From: Sclerotinia nivalis
Taxonomy: Eukaryota; Ascomycota; Leotiomycetes; Helotiales; Sclerotiniaceae
Assembly (NCBI GenBank): GCA_029531795.1
Contig: JAPEIS010000013.1
Coordinates: 682,001 to 746,000, forward strand
Reading direction: 5' to 3'
DNA length: 64,000 nt
A program made the translations under genes and the position numbers. Positions 46,395 to 59,133 of this stretch are shown in pieces (positions within the stretch are counted from its first letter, which is position 1; every line of letters starts with the position of its first letter). Under the pieces are notes generated by a model. That model was given only the letters and a program-made list of their open reading frames with translations. It searched no databases and had not been told where the DNA came from.

Positions 46395-47365
46395 TTTATT
46401 TTCTAAGATCTTTCCTTTTTCGCTCTTTTTCTACCCTTTGCTAATTAAAGCATCCCATTGATATAATCTTCTTCTTCGATCCAATCTGTTATTCCGATAT
46501 CCACTTCCTACAAAGGTCAAGAGTCATCTTTGTCAAGATTACCTTTAGCACAACAAAAGGGTCCTTATACTAGTGAAAAGCAATTGGGAGGTATCACTCT
46601 TTTCAGCTTGAATTCATTCATTAGCTCCTTTGTATGCCTTCCTAGGTGTGATGATCTCCAGCTTTGTTTGAATGTAAATAATCGAAACCGTCGAATGGAA
46701 TATCGGTCGTTTGAATGTAATGATAGTGGGGCGTGGCCCTAATCCTATCTATACATGCACAAAAAATATTTTCGTAAAATCGAGGAAAAGGTGTAATATT
46801 GTATCGATGCCCAGAGTATAGTATTAGTTGATAGATGATGATATTCTCTGTTTCGTGATAATCGTAATGTTAAAATGAATGTGTTTTCGATAATCGATTG
46901 TCGAAAAAAGGTATAAAATGTGAATAAAATAGTAGCAAATTCTGTATCGAAAAGACCCTTCTGGAATAGAAGGGACTTACTAGGTGTATCATACCTCGTA
47001 TTGAGGTAATAATCGATGGCAGATGTTGAATCTAACTAGGGCTTCTGTAGCCATCGTCCGTATTTTGGGTTGATGTTCGTTCATCCTTTCGAAGATATTG
47101 ATGCTGTAAAATCGTAATAACCCCTCCATCGTGAATATCGTAATCGGGAAACCCTCTCTCTCTCTTCCAATGTATCCGATTCCATCAAATGACTCAATCT
47201 TAGCTCTGCAGACTCTCAATAGAGAGCTGGAGGTTCGTAGAGGGCACCACGTACAGGTGTTGAGTCTTCGCCCTCCATTATTGTATACTCTATATACTAA
47301 ATCCCACTCAAAACTCAAAACTCGAAACTCGAAAATCTCTCCTATACTCAAAAACTAATATATTC
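46395..47365. other. Gene-free spacer
   Basis: About 970 bp. A minus-strand frame of 120 codons (46989-47351) has no recognised content. Nothing else is visible. Confidence 0.4.
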
Positions 47366-47465
47366 CCATCTCATCCCCCATCTCATCTCCCCATCTCATC
47401 TCCCCATCTCATCTCCCCATCTCATCTCCCCATCTCATCTCCCCATCTCATCTCCCCATCCCATC
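47366..47465 (+). repeat. 13-bp tandem repeat (CCCATCTCATCTC)
   Basis: About seven nearly perfect copies of the 13-mer, ending in degenerate CCCATCCCCATTCC words. Confidence 0.92.
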
Positions 47466-47689
47466 CCCATTCCCCATTCTAATCTCCATCCCAACAGTAA
47501 ACACGTTGGAAATGGATACAGGATTGAAGAAATTGATTTTGCGCATTTTATTCTAAATTAGATTGAATCGAAGAGATTTTATAGATCTTTTTGGATCACG
47601 TTACTGGCCTCCTGATTAGCACAATAACACCAACCCAACCTCCAACCTCCAACCCTCGAAATTTCCACCTCCTGGTTTGGGTGAGGGGA

Positions 47690-48160
47690 TGAAAGAAGTA
47701 TGCAGGATGAGATGGAGGGGTGAAGAGGATGAAATGGAGGGGTGGAGAGGGGAGAGAAAGGAGAAAGGAGAAAGTGGGTGGATGGGTAGATGGATGAGAG
47801 GAGGTGGAGGGGTGAAGGGGGGTTGGATGGATAGATGGATATTGGATGGGTAGATGGGTAGGCGGATGAGATGGGTGGGATGGATAGATGGATATTGGAT
47901 GGGTGGGATGGATGGGTGGGATGGATGGGTAGGTGGATGAGAGGAGGTGGAGGGGTGAGATGGGTGGGATGGGTAGGTGGGTAGGTGAATGAGAGGAGAT
48001 GGAGGGGTGGGGAGGTGGGTGGGATGGGTGAGATGGGTGGGATGGATGGGTGGAATGGATGGGTGGGTAGGTGGATGAGATGGGTGGGATGGATGGGTGG
48101 GTAGGTGGATGAGATGGGTGGGATGGATGGGTGGGTAGGTGGATGAGAGGAGAAGTGAGG
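47690..48160 (+). repeat. GGATGGGT-type purine-rich minisatellite
   Basis: About 470 bp of imperfect GATGGGTGGGATGGAT and GTAGGTGGATGAGA words. Longer units such as GGGTGGGATGGATGGGTGGG recur near 48065-48145. The plus strand is strongly G-rich. Confidence 0.85.
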
Positions 48161-49010
48161 AGAGAAGATGAGATAAATATAAAGAATAGAAGAAGAAAAG
48201 TGAATAGATAAATATATTATACTATATCACTCTATAAATCTCTATCTTGCTTGAATATATCGAATATAATATACGGTTGAATTGTTTGTAAATGGTTTAT
48301 TTGAAGAATGTAAAAAGGAGATTTTATAATTTTAGATTGTAGACGGTTTTTATTGGTGATGATTTCAAGGTTGAAAGAAGGACACCACACCACATCACAA
48401 CTCACAATATACCACCAAACCAAACCAACCAACCAACCAACCAAAACCAACCAAAAAAATAAATGATTTCCCAACTCAATATATATACATACATGTGTAC
48501 CTACGCTCGCTAAATGATTATTATACACATTGTAATTTTTTTTTGGGTTATTTTCCAAGAACTTTTGTAGTGAACATGATCACTTAATCTCGCGGTTTCC
48601 CTTATCCCTTCGCATCTTTCTCCTCCTTATACTGTGAGAAAGTTGAATTGCTAGGGCTACATACGTAGCTAATTCATAGGCATTAGATTATATAATCCTT
48701 TGTAGTTAAATATAAAAAAAAGGCTTCGTTTTCCTTTTTAAAATAATCAATTGTTTTTATTAGTCTTTTTGTATACCTATTGTATACAATTTCAATTTAT
48801 TATTATTCACTTTAGTTTTATTATTCGAAATTTATACAATGTAATCTGATCAATTTGTATCCTATTTCCCTTTGCAGCGTACTATCGGGACGCACATATC
48901 TCGACCTACCTCTTTCACAATGCCAAAAAAAAAAAAACGAAAGATAATACAAAAGGCAAAATGTCAAATTCAAAATACGATATCTGGGATATTTTATCTT
49001 TCTTATTTTT
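48161..49010. other. Gene-free spacer
   Basis: AT-rich sequence with a CCAA repeat (about 48421-48455). The small plus-strand frames are not convincing. No gene is supported. Confidence 0.45.
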
Positions 49011-49018
49011 CATTCATT

Positions 49019-49135
49019 CATTACCCTTTAATTCACTTTTCATTCTTAAGCTTCTCAATCCTGTCCCTGTTCCATTACCCTTTAATTCACCTTTCATTCT
49101 TAAGCTTCTCAATCCTGTCCCTGTTCCTGTTCCTC
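49019..49135 (+). repeat. Tandem duplication of about 54 bp
   Basis: The segment beginning TTACCCTTTAATTCAC and ending CCTGTCCCTGTTCC occurs twice in a row, first at about 49019-49072 and again from about 49075, with one or two differences. It lies just past the 3' end of the zinc-finger-like gene. Confidence 0.85.
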
Positions 49136-49199
49136 TTCATCACAAGATGCAACACATGCGAATATACAACCCCCATCCTCTCCTATCCCCTCCTATCCA

Positions 49200-50467
49200 T
49201 CAAACAAGGACATCAGTAGTAACCGGAGGTCTAATAGACAAACCCCTTAATTTCTCCTCCACCCTTCTCAACACCTCCGGATCCGGTTCAGGGATAACTT
49301 TTCGAGGAAGAGCTATGTTACACATATCACATCGAACATGTTTACAACGACAACATTCTTGTTGGGTAGTCATCGGATCCGAGGATTCCAGAATGGGAAA
49401 TGTTTTATCACATTTATGACATGCGAATTTTTCGATGGTGGAGGAAGGTTGATCACCGGGGTAACCGTCTGGGTATTTCTTTTTCTTGGGTCTAGTTAAG
49501 GGGAATGTTAGTTTGGGAGTGATGGAGAAGATATCTGAAGGGAAAAGAGGAAAGAAACTTACGGATTCCGAGGACAATCAGCACAACGGATATGAGAACA
49601 AGTTTCGCAGATTTTACTTCCAGCTTGGAAAAGAGAAGAACATCCATGACAAGTTCTTCTAATCCTCTGCATGGGTTTCTTTCTAACCAGAGGTTGACCA
49701 CCAATTTTTTGACTTGGTAATGTCAAAATCAATTTCTCAGTTGGTATCAATTCCACTTCAACCGGAACCGGACCAATAGTCGCCACAGCTGTCTTCCCCT
49801 TTTCCTTCTTCTTCAAAGGATACCTAGGACACTTTGTACATCTTAGATGTTGACAATTTGCACAAATTTTATTGGCACCATATGTCGTATTACATTTATG
49901 ACAAGTACGATGAATTCTCATACGAATAGGTTTTTCGATTCTCCAAGCATCTTTTTCTCCAGCAAGTGTTTGCCATTCATGCGGTTCAATTTTTAACTGA
50001 AATCGTTCACCTAATTTTCTAGCTCGTTCGGCATTGATTTCGGCTCGGGATACTTTGGTAGGTTGAGGTGAACTAGGGCTAAGAGTAGCGGTGACATGTT
50101 TGGTTTCGACGGCGGCGGGAGCGGGTGTATCCTTTAATGGTTCTGATTTTGGCGCTGGTGTAGATTTTGGTGTTGGTGTTGGTGTTGGTGTTGGTGTTGG
50201 TGTTGGTGCTATAGTCTTGGAAGCACTAAAGAATTAAACTATTAATCAATGCGACCTCATAAAAGTATAATTCCTTTTCCCTTACCTTGGTCCTGTTGTA
50301 GTTGAAGGCTTTGGAGTAAAAGATAATCTTTTTGATCCGTCACTTCTTTTTAAAACCGTCTTCATCCTTCCTAAAATTCGACTTAATCCTTTCTTTTTCT
50401 CATTGACCGGAACTGCCGGTGCTCCTTGTGCCGAAGAACTCATTGTTGCGGAGATTCTTTCTAACAT
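49200..50467 (-). CDS. Protein with three repeated CxxC zinc-knuckle modules, function unknown
   Basis: Three exons, 50467-50286, 50225-49563 and 49491-49200 (introns 60 and 71 bp, donors GTAAGG and GTAAGT, acceptors TTAG and CTAG). All frames join; 378 residues. The first ATG gives MLERISATMSSS; a second at 50443 is also well placed. A basic N-terminus and a Pro/Thr repeat (about 65-80) precede three similar Cys modules: CHKC...CANCQHLRCTKCP (about 168-195), CHGC...CETCSHIRCADCP (about 249-276) and CHKC...CCRCKHVRCDMC (about 305-340). Each reads roughly CHxC-x(n)-CxxCxHxRCxxC, so each could bind one or two zinc ions. I recognise no named domain. Nucleic-acid or protein binding are both possible. 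It is the only convincing gene in the right half of the window. Confidence 0.8.
50166..50208. repeat. GGTGTT hexamer repeat inside the CxxC gene
   Basis: Seven near-perfect hexamers, which on the coding strand give alternating Pro-Thr. Length variation here would change protein length without shifting frame. Confidence 0.9.
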
Positions 50468-53330
50468 CCTTCTTGTCGATCTGTTGAATTTATTATTGAT
50501 TTATTGGTTTGACTTATTCCTTGGGACCAAGTAATATTGAAAAATGACAATAGAAATTCGAGTAGCTGAAAAGTCGAAACCCTCAAATCAATTAATACTC
50601 CATCGACCAATAATAATTTATAACTCTTTTTTTCCCCCAAATTTTCCAAAAGTGGCGTATTAATCTCCTTATAGAAGCCCCTTCTTACTCTGCGTACAGT
50701 AGTATCACTCCGATTAAACTTCAATCGATCGTCCACCTCGTGCGCTCGGAACCAATGTACCGGTATACAGGGAAAAAATGAGTGATAATTTATATGTTGT
50801 GTCTTCCCAAAGTACTTTGGTAGGAATTGAAAGGTTGTATGAAGTAATTGAGTGGTAATAATTGTCTCGAATAATGGGATGACAAAGATGTAATAGGATG
50901 AAAATAAAAGAGGTAGTAGAAGGATGGTAATGTGGTATGATGTGTATAGGAAGAGTAATGGGGTGTGTGTCTTGTCAAGACTCTTTATGGAATGAATTGA
51001 TTGAATGAATAATTGGGTTCAGCTATTGAACCGCTATATGCCCGTAGTCTTGGGATATTGGGGAATTTTTGGTGGAACCCTTTTAAAACCCTTAAAACCC
51101 TTAGAAAAAAGCTTGGGATGGAAAATGGGGATGGGATGGGATGGGATGGGATGGGGATCGCGTGGATTTTTGGCGCTCAGACAATTTGTCGGTTGAAGAA
51201 AGAGGAGATGAGGTGATTGGGAATTAGCGAGCCAGCGAGGCAGCGTGCCAGATAGACGGGACAAATCCAAATAAATTCCAAAAGGTAATAATGTGGGGGC
51301 TTAAGGAGTTCCCGAAGAATAATGCTTGGTATTTGTGTGGTATGGTATGGTTGGTATGATATGGTATGGTATGGCTTGTTGTTGGGTGTGGGTGGAGTTT
51401 GATGGAATTGCTGGAATTTGTATGGGTAATTGTGGATATAATATAATAAATAATGTGTGATAAAGTAAAAAGATAAATGATCCAAATGAACGGTAAACAA
51501 TTAAATGATGAATAAGTGTGAGTATACCGGTAGTGAGGTAATATTCGAGTATGGGTGTTTTGAAAAGCTAGAACCAAATTATTGTGAGGTTAATTATATG
51601 AATGTAAATGTAAATGTGAACATGACTGTGATTGTGACTGTGAAAGTAGCTGGTTATTTTTTGGTTGATATACCCTCCCTTGTGCAGCTGCTCAAAGTTT
51701 TTTAGGTTCACAGAGGACGTGTGATGTGTGAGTCCTCGTATTTCGCTTTCGGTCTCGAACTTTACCTGAAATCTTTATAACAAAGATTACACAAGCACTT
51801 TTCAACCAAAAAATATCCTGGAAATCGAATGGACTCGACTCGACTTGACTTGACTTGGACTCCACTTCCCACAGTGTAGAAAGATTCCAATACTGACACG
51901 TATCTAAACAAGGAGGAGATTTGGAAGAGAGCTGATATTGATCATGTACTTAAGATCGATTTAGGTTTGGTTTGAAGTTCCGTGTGTATGCAATTGTGAG
52001 GTGTAAAGTAGTATCGTTCGATCCCTTCAATGTAGAAGGATCCCCGAAAAAGGGTTTTTTTGTTTTAGAAGAAGGGGGGTAAGATTGATTTGAAGGATGA
52101 ATGGAAGAGTAGCCTCACTATTGGAACCTCGCAAAAAGATAGTGTATTCGTCCGTGTTTCTGTATGGATCAGTATACCAGGGTCCCTTTTTTCACCACTC
52201 GTAGATTTTGAAAGTGGGAATAGTGGCGCGTCTAGAGTCTTTCGGATTGGATCTCTCTGGGTTGTTAGATAGGTACCATACGGAAGAGATACTTAAAATC
52301 CCTGAAAGGGCCCCGATTCCCCGGGTATCAATGAACAACGGCAGATAAATACCGAATGAAGTCAAATATCCGTAAGGAAGTAAATGAATGAATGCACTTA
52401 ATAAAAGAGGTGATTTCCACAATCTCCAAAATCAAAGATTGGTGAATTCTATACACTAATGATGCATATGTAAAGAGTCGAGTGGTGAAGGAGGTGATTT
52501 GATTTGATTTGATTGATATGCTGCAGTGATAGATGATATTCAGGGTATAAAAATCAACGAACGAGATGTTTTTGCTATGGGTCGAGAACCATAGAAAAGT
52601 TCACACATTTGGTCAGTTGCAGAAAACGTTGGCCGATGTGATGGAATTTCTTCTGCTGGATAAAAGATTCTTTTCTTGGCCATGGCCGTATCTTCCGGTT
52701 TTTTTTTTTTTTTGGATATCTGATCATCATTGATTGACAGCATGATAATAGTAAGAAGTTAAACGAATGAGGTTATTCCCCCTTCATCAATGACCAAGAG
52801 ATATTGGGATGACTACTCCGTAATTGTTTCTCATTTTAAATTTTTTAAAATCAATTGAACGATCTTTATTGAATTATTCTTCTCGATTCTCACCAATGTT
52901 CAAAAGCCTCACCATCATCGACATCAATCATCAGAATCAAGGCGCGCGGTAAATCTTAATCGGAGGAGCATTACTCAATTTGATAGAAAATCATATGCAA
53001 AAGGGTAGGGTTTCTTTATGGTGCCCCGTTGTGTTTGGACGGCGGAACCACTAAATAGGCAAGGCATGTCAAGGATAAGTGAGATGGATAAATTACCAGC
53101 ATCTTTTTCTATTCTTCATCAAGTTAAATGTATTCGCACCTACTGACCCACGAATTTCATCAAATCCTGGTTGATATGTGGATTGGAGGAGGAAGAGATC
53201 CGTGATAATTGACAGATTAATTCATCTTTCAAGTAATATCTTCTTTTGTAATTGTTGTTCCCTACTCAAATCTTCATCACAGTATCACAACATCACAACA
53301 TCACAATATCACGACCTCCATTTTCTGAAG

Positions 53331-53354
53331 AAAAAAAAAAAAAAAAAAAAAAAA
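53331..53354 (+). repeat. Poly-A tract
   Basis: Twenty-four consecutive adenines after a run of CACAACAT words. No retroposed gene was found upstream of it. Confidence 0.85.
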
Positions 53355-54651
53355 GCAAAAATGATAGACAGGTTCGCTTGCATCATTGACATCATTCAAA
53401 GTATAAAAAACGGGAAATGGTCAAAATCGGGAAGATTTTCTACGGGTCCATACTTTCATACCAGGATACCATTTACCCAATTCGCCACGACTTTGCATAC
53501 GGCACGATAATCCCGTGGAGCTTAAGTAGCCGAACGCCATTTCCATCCCAAGCTCCATCCCATCCAACGGTAAAAAGCCAAAAACCCCCCTGGCAAATCA
53601 TCAATGGAACAAGCGCTGATTTGATCTCCCCCCAAATCCCCCCACTTGAACCCGAGGAAAAAGATGAAGAGAAGGGGGTCGGCACCCAAATATCCAAAAG
53701 TATACACTTGGTCAATTTGTCCGTCATCAATTGCTCTGTCATCAATTCTTCATTCGGTATTTGTTTTGGGTCCATGGCATTGGATCTCCCAGAAACTATT
53801 TTGGGTGCATTAGTTGATTATTTATTAATCTTGGCTGTTTTTTTTTTGGGGCGAATTAGATGGGTGTATGTTTCGTCATGTTTTAGGTCCTCGATACGCT
53901 TACCATACCTAGTTCTATACCCATGGCTTGTCTTTCTTTCATCCTTTCATATCCGATAGTAGAATCTATATCTATATCTATATCTATACCATTTAATAGA
54001 TAGACAAGAAAATCATCCCATTGCAAAATTCCCAATATGATTTCTGCCAATTCCATAAACCCGAAATCAATCTTCATTCATCCCATCCATCCCATCCACC
54101 CCATCCATCCCATCCATCCCATCCATCCACGTATCCACGCATCCACGGAGTTCAAAACATGCTTCTTTCCTTCAGCTTAGCCTAAGTATCACATATCACA
54201 GGAGTCATGTACGCACACATTCATGTACATGTACCTATCATGTAGCAAGGTCATCGTATTACACCCAGCCAGCCTACGGCACATACATCATGTTTCCAGC
54301 ATGCCTACGGAGTACTGCGTGCGTGTACTTCCATCCGGTATCATCGGGACCAATGATTTCTGCGCGCCAACACTTTTTCATTCACTCGCATTGTATTTAA
54401 CGCTACCACAATGCATTCCATACATCCCTCCATACATACATAGATGAATTCATCACCCCTCTTTCATCTTTGACCCAAAAAATTCAAGGTCTAGATTTAT
54501 ATCCGAACTCCGTACTGGAAATCATGGGTAGCTAGCTCAACAACCGTATTCCCGGAAGCAAAAAATATCTTCCTATTGTTATCCCGGCAGTATATGCTTA
54601 ACTCGCTGTAGAAGGACATCGTTCATCGTGCATAGCCATCTCCGGACTACT

Positions 54652-54683
54652 CTACTCTACTCTACTCTACTCTACTCTACTCT
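54652..54683 (+). repeat. TCTAC pentamer microsatellite
   Basis: About six uninterrupted units, read directly. Confidence 0.9.
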
Positions 54684-57600
54684 AAAACTTACAAGAAGAG
54701 ATTCATCACATGTAATTATGTATATGTAATTGTACCTCTCAATTGCATCATTGATTTGATGTTTATTCGGTATAGTAATCTATACAACCTACCATAGACA
54801 GGATCTATAAATCTGAAAGATTCGCAATCGTGACATTTAAATCGGGTCAATAGACAAGCCGGGACTCAAAACTCGCATGATATCATACGATACGATATAA
54901 AAACCCATCTCAAGAAATAAACTTCCAAATCTCAAAAAGTTAAAAGTTAAAATGTAAGAGGTACAATGATGATGATATAACTGACCATGAAGCCCTATTA
55001 TAATTACCTAATAACCATCCATACCGATGGTATCTCCCTACTACGTACCTACTCTCACCCCCATCAACATTTAAACTTTTTTAACGGCAATGGGATATCG
55101 ATAAATGAATGGATCCTTTTCATCGAATTGCTTGGTTACTTGCTTGATTCATCTTTGTCGGATCGGTCCTTTTGTATTAAAGTTAATCTTTGTATTAATT
55201 AATATCTTGCATGTCCATCTATTCATTATATAACTTCAAAATCATAAAAGTATATATATATTTACGGAATTCCCGATTGCTTGTCTTTGTTTTCATTCTT
55301 GTTCTTATTCGATCATGGCTTGTTCGTTTGCTTGGAGCCAGAACAAGGTACGGAGGCAAAGGCAGGGCTGGATCCAGATCATTCGATTCGGTTAATTCCC
55401 TATTTCGTGATTTTGTTCAATGCAGATAAAAAGAGAGGGAAGAAAGAGGTGAGAGGTAAGGGTGAGACATCCTTGCGTGGCTTTTTGAGTATTTTGAGTA
55501 GGTATTATCCATTTGCCGGGAATTGTATAGCCTGTGTTAGATAGATAGAACTCCGTAATGAAGATACCCACTATGTGAACAGATTCAACTCGGCTTGCGT
55601 TGAACCTAACAATACCTAAGTATTCAACTTCGAACATCGAATTTCGGAGATAGCCCCGAAGGTTAAGATTGATAGAGAAAAAGTCTTGCGGTATTTAAGG
55701 ATTCCCTGTCTTTATTCAAAAGATTATGTTGGGTTGGATTTAAATTGTGTTTTTGATAAAGTAGCTAAGTTTGCTTTAGATTTGACGATTAGTAAATGGA
55801 TTTCTCCACGGCATCTACTCCGTAGACAGTTGATTAGTTGGGTTATTGGTGTGGATTCAAAAAGATCTAGGTTGGCCAATGCGTAATCCCAGCTACACGG
55901 AAAATATGCGGACTTGGCTGGGGGTGGGATGAAGATTTGATGAAGATTTGATTTGATTAGAATTATATCTATAACCAACCTCCCTACGACAAATAATCTC
56001 ACAAAGACGGAATACATTCTAGAAAAATATACATCGAATGTACAATACACTTACTTAGCAATTATTCCAACCACATTCATATACAAGCTGTATGTAAGAT
56101 CTTATGTAGGTAATAATTCATCCCTCCCTTTTAAACCTTCGCCGAAAATCTCACCCATACCTACCCAGGTACCCAGGTACCCAGATACCTATCCTATACA
56201 TACGGAGCACGTCCCTAGACTCCCTACCCACCCATTCAAAACAAGATTTCCCAAAAAAAACAGAAAACGGCACAACCGATTTTTCAATCCTTGTCTCCTT
56301 GTCTAACTTTTCTTCTTGCCGCCTTCCTTGAGATGCTTTCGCTTCTTCCCCATGTCCTTGTTTGAGAGTTTGTAGGGTCTTTTTTTCATCACATCACATC
56401 ATATCATATCGTCGGAGTCGGAAATCTCTGCATTCTCTGCAATCTGTTCAAAGGAGGGTAAAATTTTGAAATTTCGCACCAATCGTTCATCATCGTATGT
56501 TATGAATAAATAACTATTTCTTTATTTCTTTAAGATTTCTTCTCTTGCCAATACAATTCAATCTCATCTAGAATTCTATCTCTAGTTGTCAATTCCTTGA
56601 TGGATGTCCATCTGTCTGTGCTTTAGATATTAGGGTAGATTGGTATGGTATGGTATAGTACAGTGGAACCCCTAGATCTTATTCAATAAGATGATGGTGT
56701 TGCTTGCTTGTGAATGGATGATGTACGAGCTCAGAGGAAAGAATAGAGTGGATGTGATTTAATGAGCTATTATGGTCTGCTTGTGATGGGTACTTTTGTA
56801 TTGTTGTTTTCATACACTTCGTACTCGAGTTGTAAATTCTGGTTGTGTGTGTAAGCAAGCATAGTTGAGAGTGCTTTTTCTGTGGATGGTCGGAGAGATT
56901 TGAGATTTGAGATTTCATTAGGGATGGGGAGATCATTAATAATTTGGATTTAAAATCTCAGGCTGCATATTTCCAGATCAATATTCTGTTCTTTCAACAG
57001 CTCTAGATTAAATAATTATTGAATCTGATATCGACACATCACCCATCATTATGCGCTCGTTCCGCACAAAGCACACAATAGGTAAGATCCCTCAAGCAAA
57101 TAAAAGAAACTCTAACCGAACACCTTCTACCCTTCAGCACCCTTCAGCACACCCCACACACGCCACAATTTCAAACCCTCCATTCCACATCCATCCGCTT
57201 CGAGAAAAATAAGCAAATATGGCTTGAATCTAAGACATGGGGATTTTTAGATTTTTTGGATATGACGCTATTTAATTGCTGTTTACGGAGTAGAGATTTG
57301 CGGAATTATTGTATTGGGGGGTGGGCTGAGTAGGGGGAGGTTAAGTAGGTAGGGCAGGGCATGGTAGGGTAAGTTCTGTGTTTTGGTAATTGGATTTGTG
57401 CAAATGGATTGATTTTATATTTACTGGTTTTTGGTTACGGATCGTGGAATTAGGTAATCTTTTGTATTTTCAAGTGGGAGAAAGAGGAAGAGAGTCGGGG
57501 TGTTTTGGATGGATATATACATGCCAGGTAGTCGGTAGGGAGATTCATGGGCCATCGTTTAAGTGTGATAGATATGCATATCCTGCGGATTTAGGATCAA

Positions 57601-59103
57601 CTCATTATTGATGCGTTGAGTAATTGTGCTTTCATGGGATTCCAGTCAAATTTTGGAGAAAGTAAAGAGTAGGTAACTCGGGTTATGTGATGATGGGGCG
57701 ATATTGACGGAGATGTAAACCTTGGAAGCTTTGATGGATCCGTGAGCTGGGGTGGCAAGATCTCGTAAGATTTGCTTATTTCCATCAAGGTCGGCTGCTG
57801 GATGCGAGTCCACGTTTATGGACAGCTGGAGGACTCTGAAAGGAAAAGTTCTCGAATGGTTCGATTGATTGTACGTCTGCGTAATTCGTAATTGGGAATT
57901 TCGTAGTTGCTTTTGGAGGGCAGGGCTCGGTCTAGTGGTCTCATGATGTAAGATTCGTAGACGCCAGGTTTTTTTAGGGTCTGTTTGCTTTGATAGTTAA
58001 CGTGATTAATACAGTTTTTGTTTCATGAGTTCTTTCTCGGTGCAAGTATAGTGTACTCGCTCCTTTGTCGATATTGATTGGTATGAGAGAGTTGGTTGTG
58101 CATCTTTGGTGGTTTGAAATGGAAAGTTGAGGTGTGCTTTGATATATGTATGAATCAGTATGATTCGTATCGAGGAGCCAGTTTTTAGAAGCTGTCTAAG
58201 ATTTCGGGGAGCGTTGGTCAGAGATGATGTTGAGATTTATATGAATGAGAAGAGGTGTGGTGAGTAGTTGTGAGTGAATTGTTACGATACTTTCGTACTA
58301 TCGTTTCGAAGGAAGGTAGTTCAATCGTCCATGTGATTCAAAAAATTCATCGCTTGATGTTCGTACTGAACAAGCCATGATCTGATGTGTTGGGGATTTC
58401 AATTATTTAAGATGCGTAGATGCACATACTACTTAGTACTTAGGAACATGGCTCCAGACAATGATTTTTGACGTTCAATACCCAGGATGCCAGTCAGACT
58501 TCTCATCAAAATATGCCACTCTACTTATTGCATCCCGATTACGACGAATATAAAGCCATCAATTACCGTTCAATGGTAGCAATTCGTTGCCGATCCTCGA
58601 ATGCTGATCTTCCCAACAATTCACTCCTTTAATATCAAAATACCCCCCATCCCCCCCCCTTCTTTCCAAATAGTTTCAACAAATGGCTATAAAAGAAATC
58701 CATCTTTTGAGGAATCATGGCTTCCAACTTTCAAATTAATGCACATCTGCCTACACCTTGAGGAGTGGCTACTGTGCCTATCATAACGTTAAGATGTTAG
58801 ATTTCTTACACGGAGAAATTCATAACCACGTAACTACCTTTGTATCTTGCCCAAGTGCAGTAAAAGTTATTATTATCATTCACACTTCTTTATCGTCGCT
58901 CTTTTCTAGTACTCTACCACCAACTGGCTAAATTTCCTACATCGCTATCATTGTCATTATCTGTCACTTAATAACCTTCTCTAAAATAAACGTATAATGG
59001 AGGTTATGCATCACTTAACACAGGATTTACCCGGCGCGATAAATGATCCTTACAAAGTGGAACGCGAAGCTTTCGAATGTTGCCAGGACGAGATATAGAC
59101 GTA

Positions 59104-59133
59104 GAGGTTGAGGTTGAGGTTGAGGTTGAGGTT
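59104..59133 (+). repeat. GAGGTT hexamer microsatellite
   Basis: About five units of GAGGTT, read directly. Confidence 0.9.

Noticed and set aside
48872..49419. Two plus-strand frames over the 54-bp duplication and opposite the CxxC gene
   Set aside because: They lie antisense to a supported exon and their content comes from the tandem repeat.
53417..53959. 180-codon plus-strand frame starting with ATG
   Set aside because: No domain, no conserved-looking motif, and comparable minus-strand frames cover the same bases. It would need transcript or conservation evidence.
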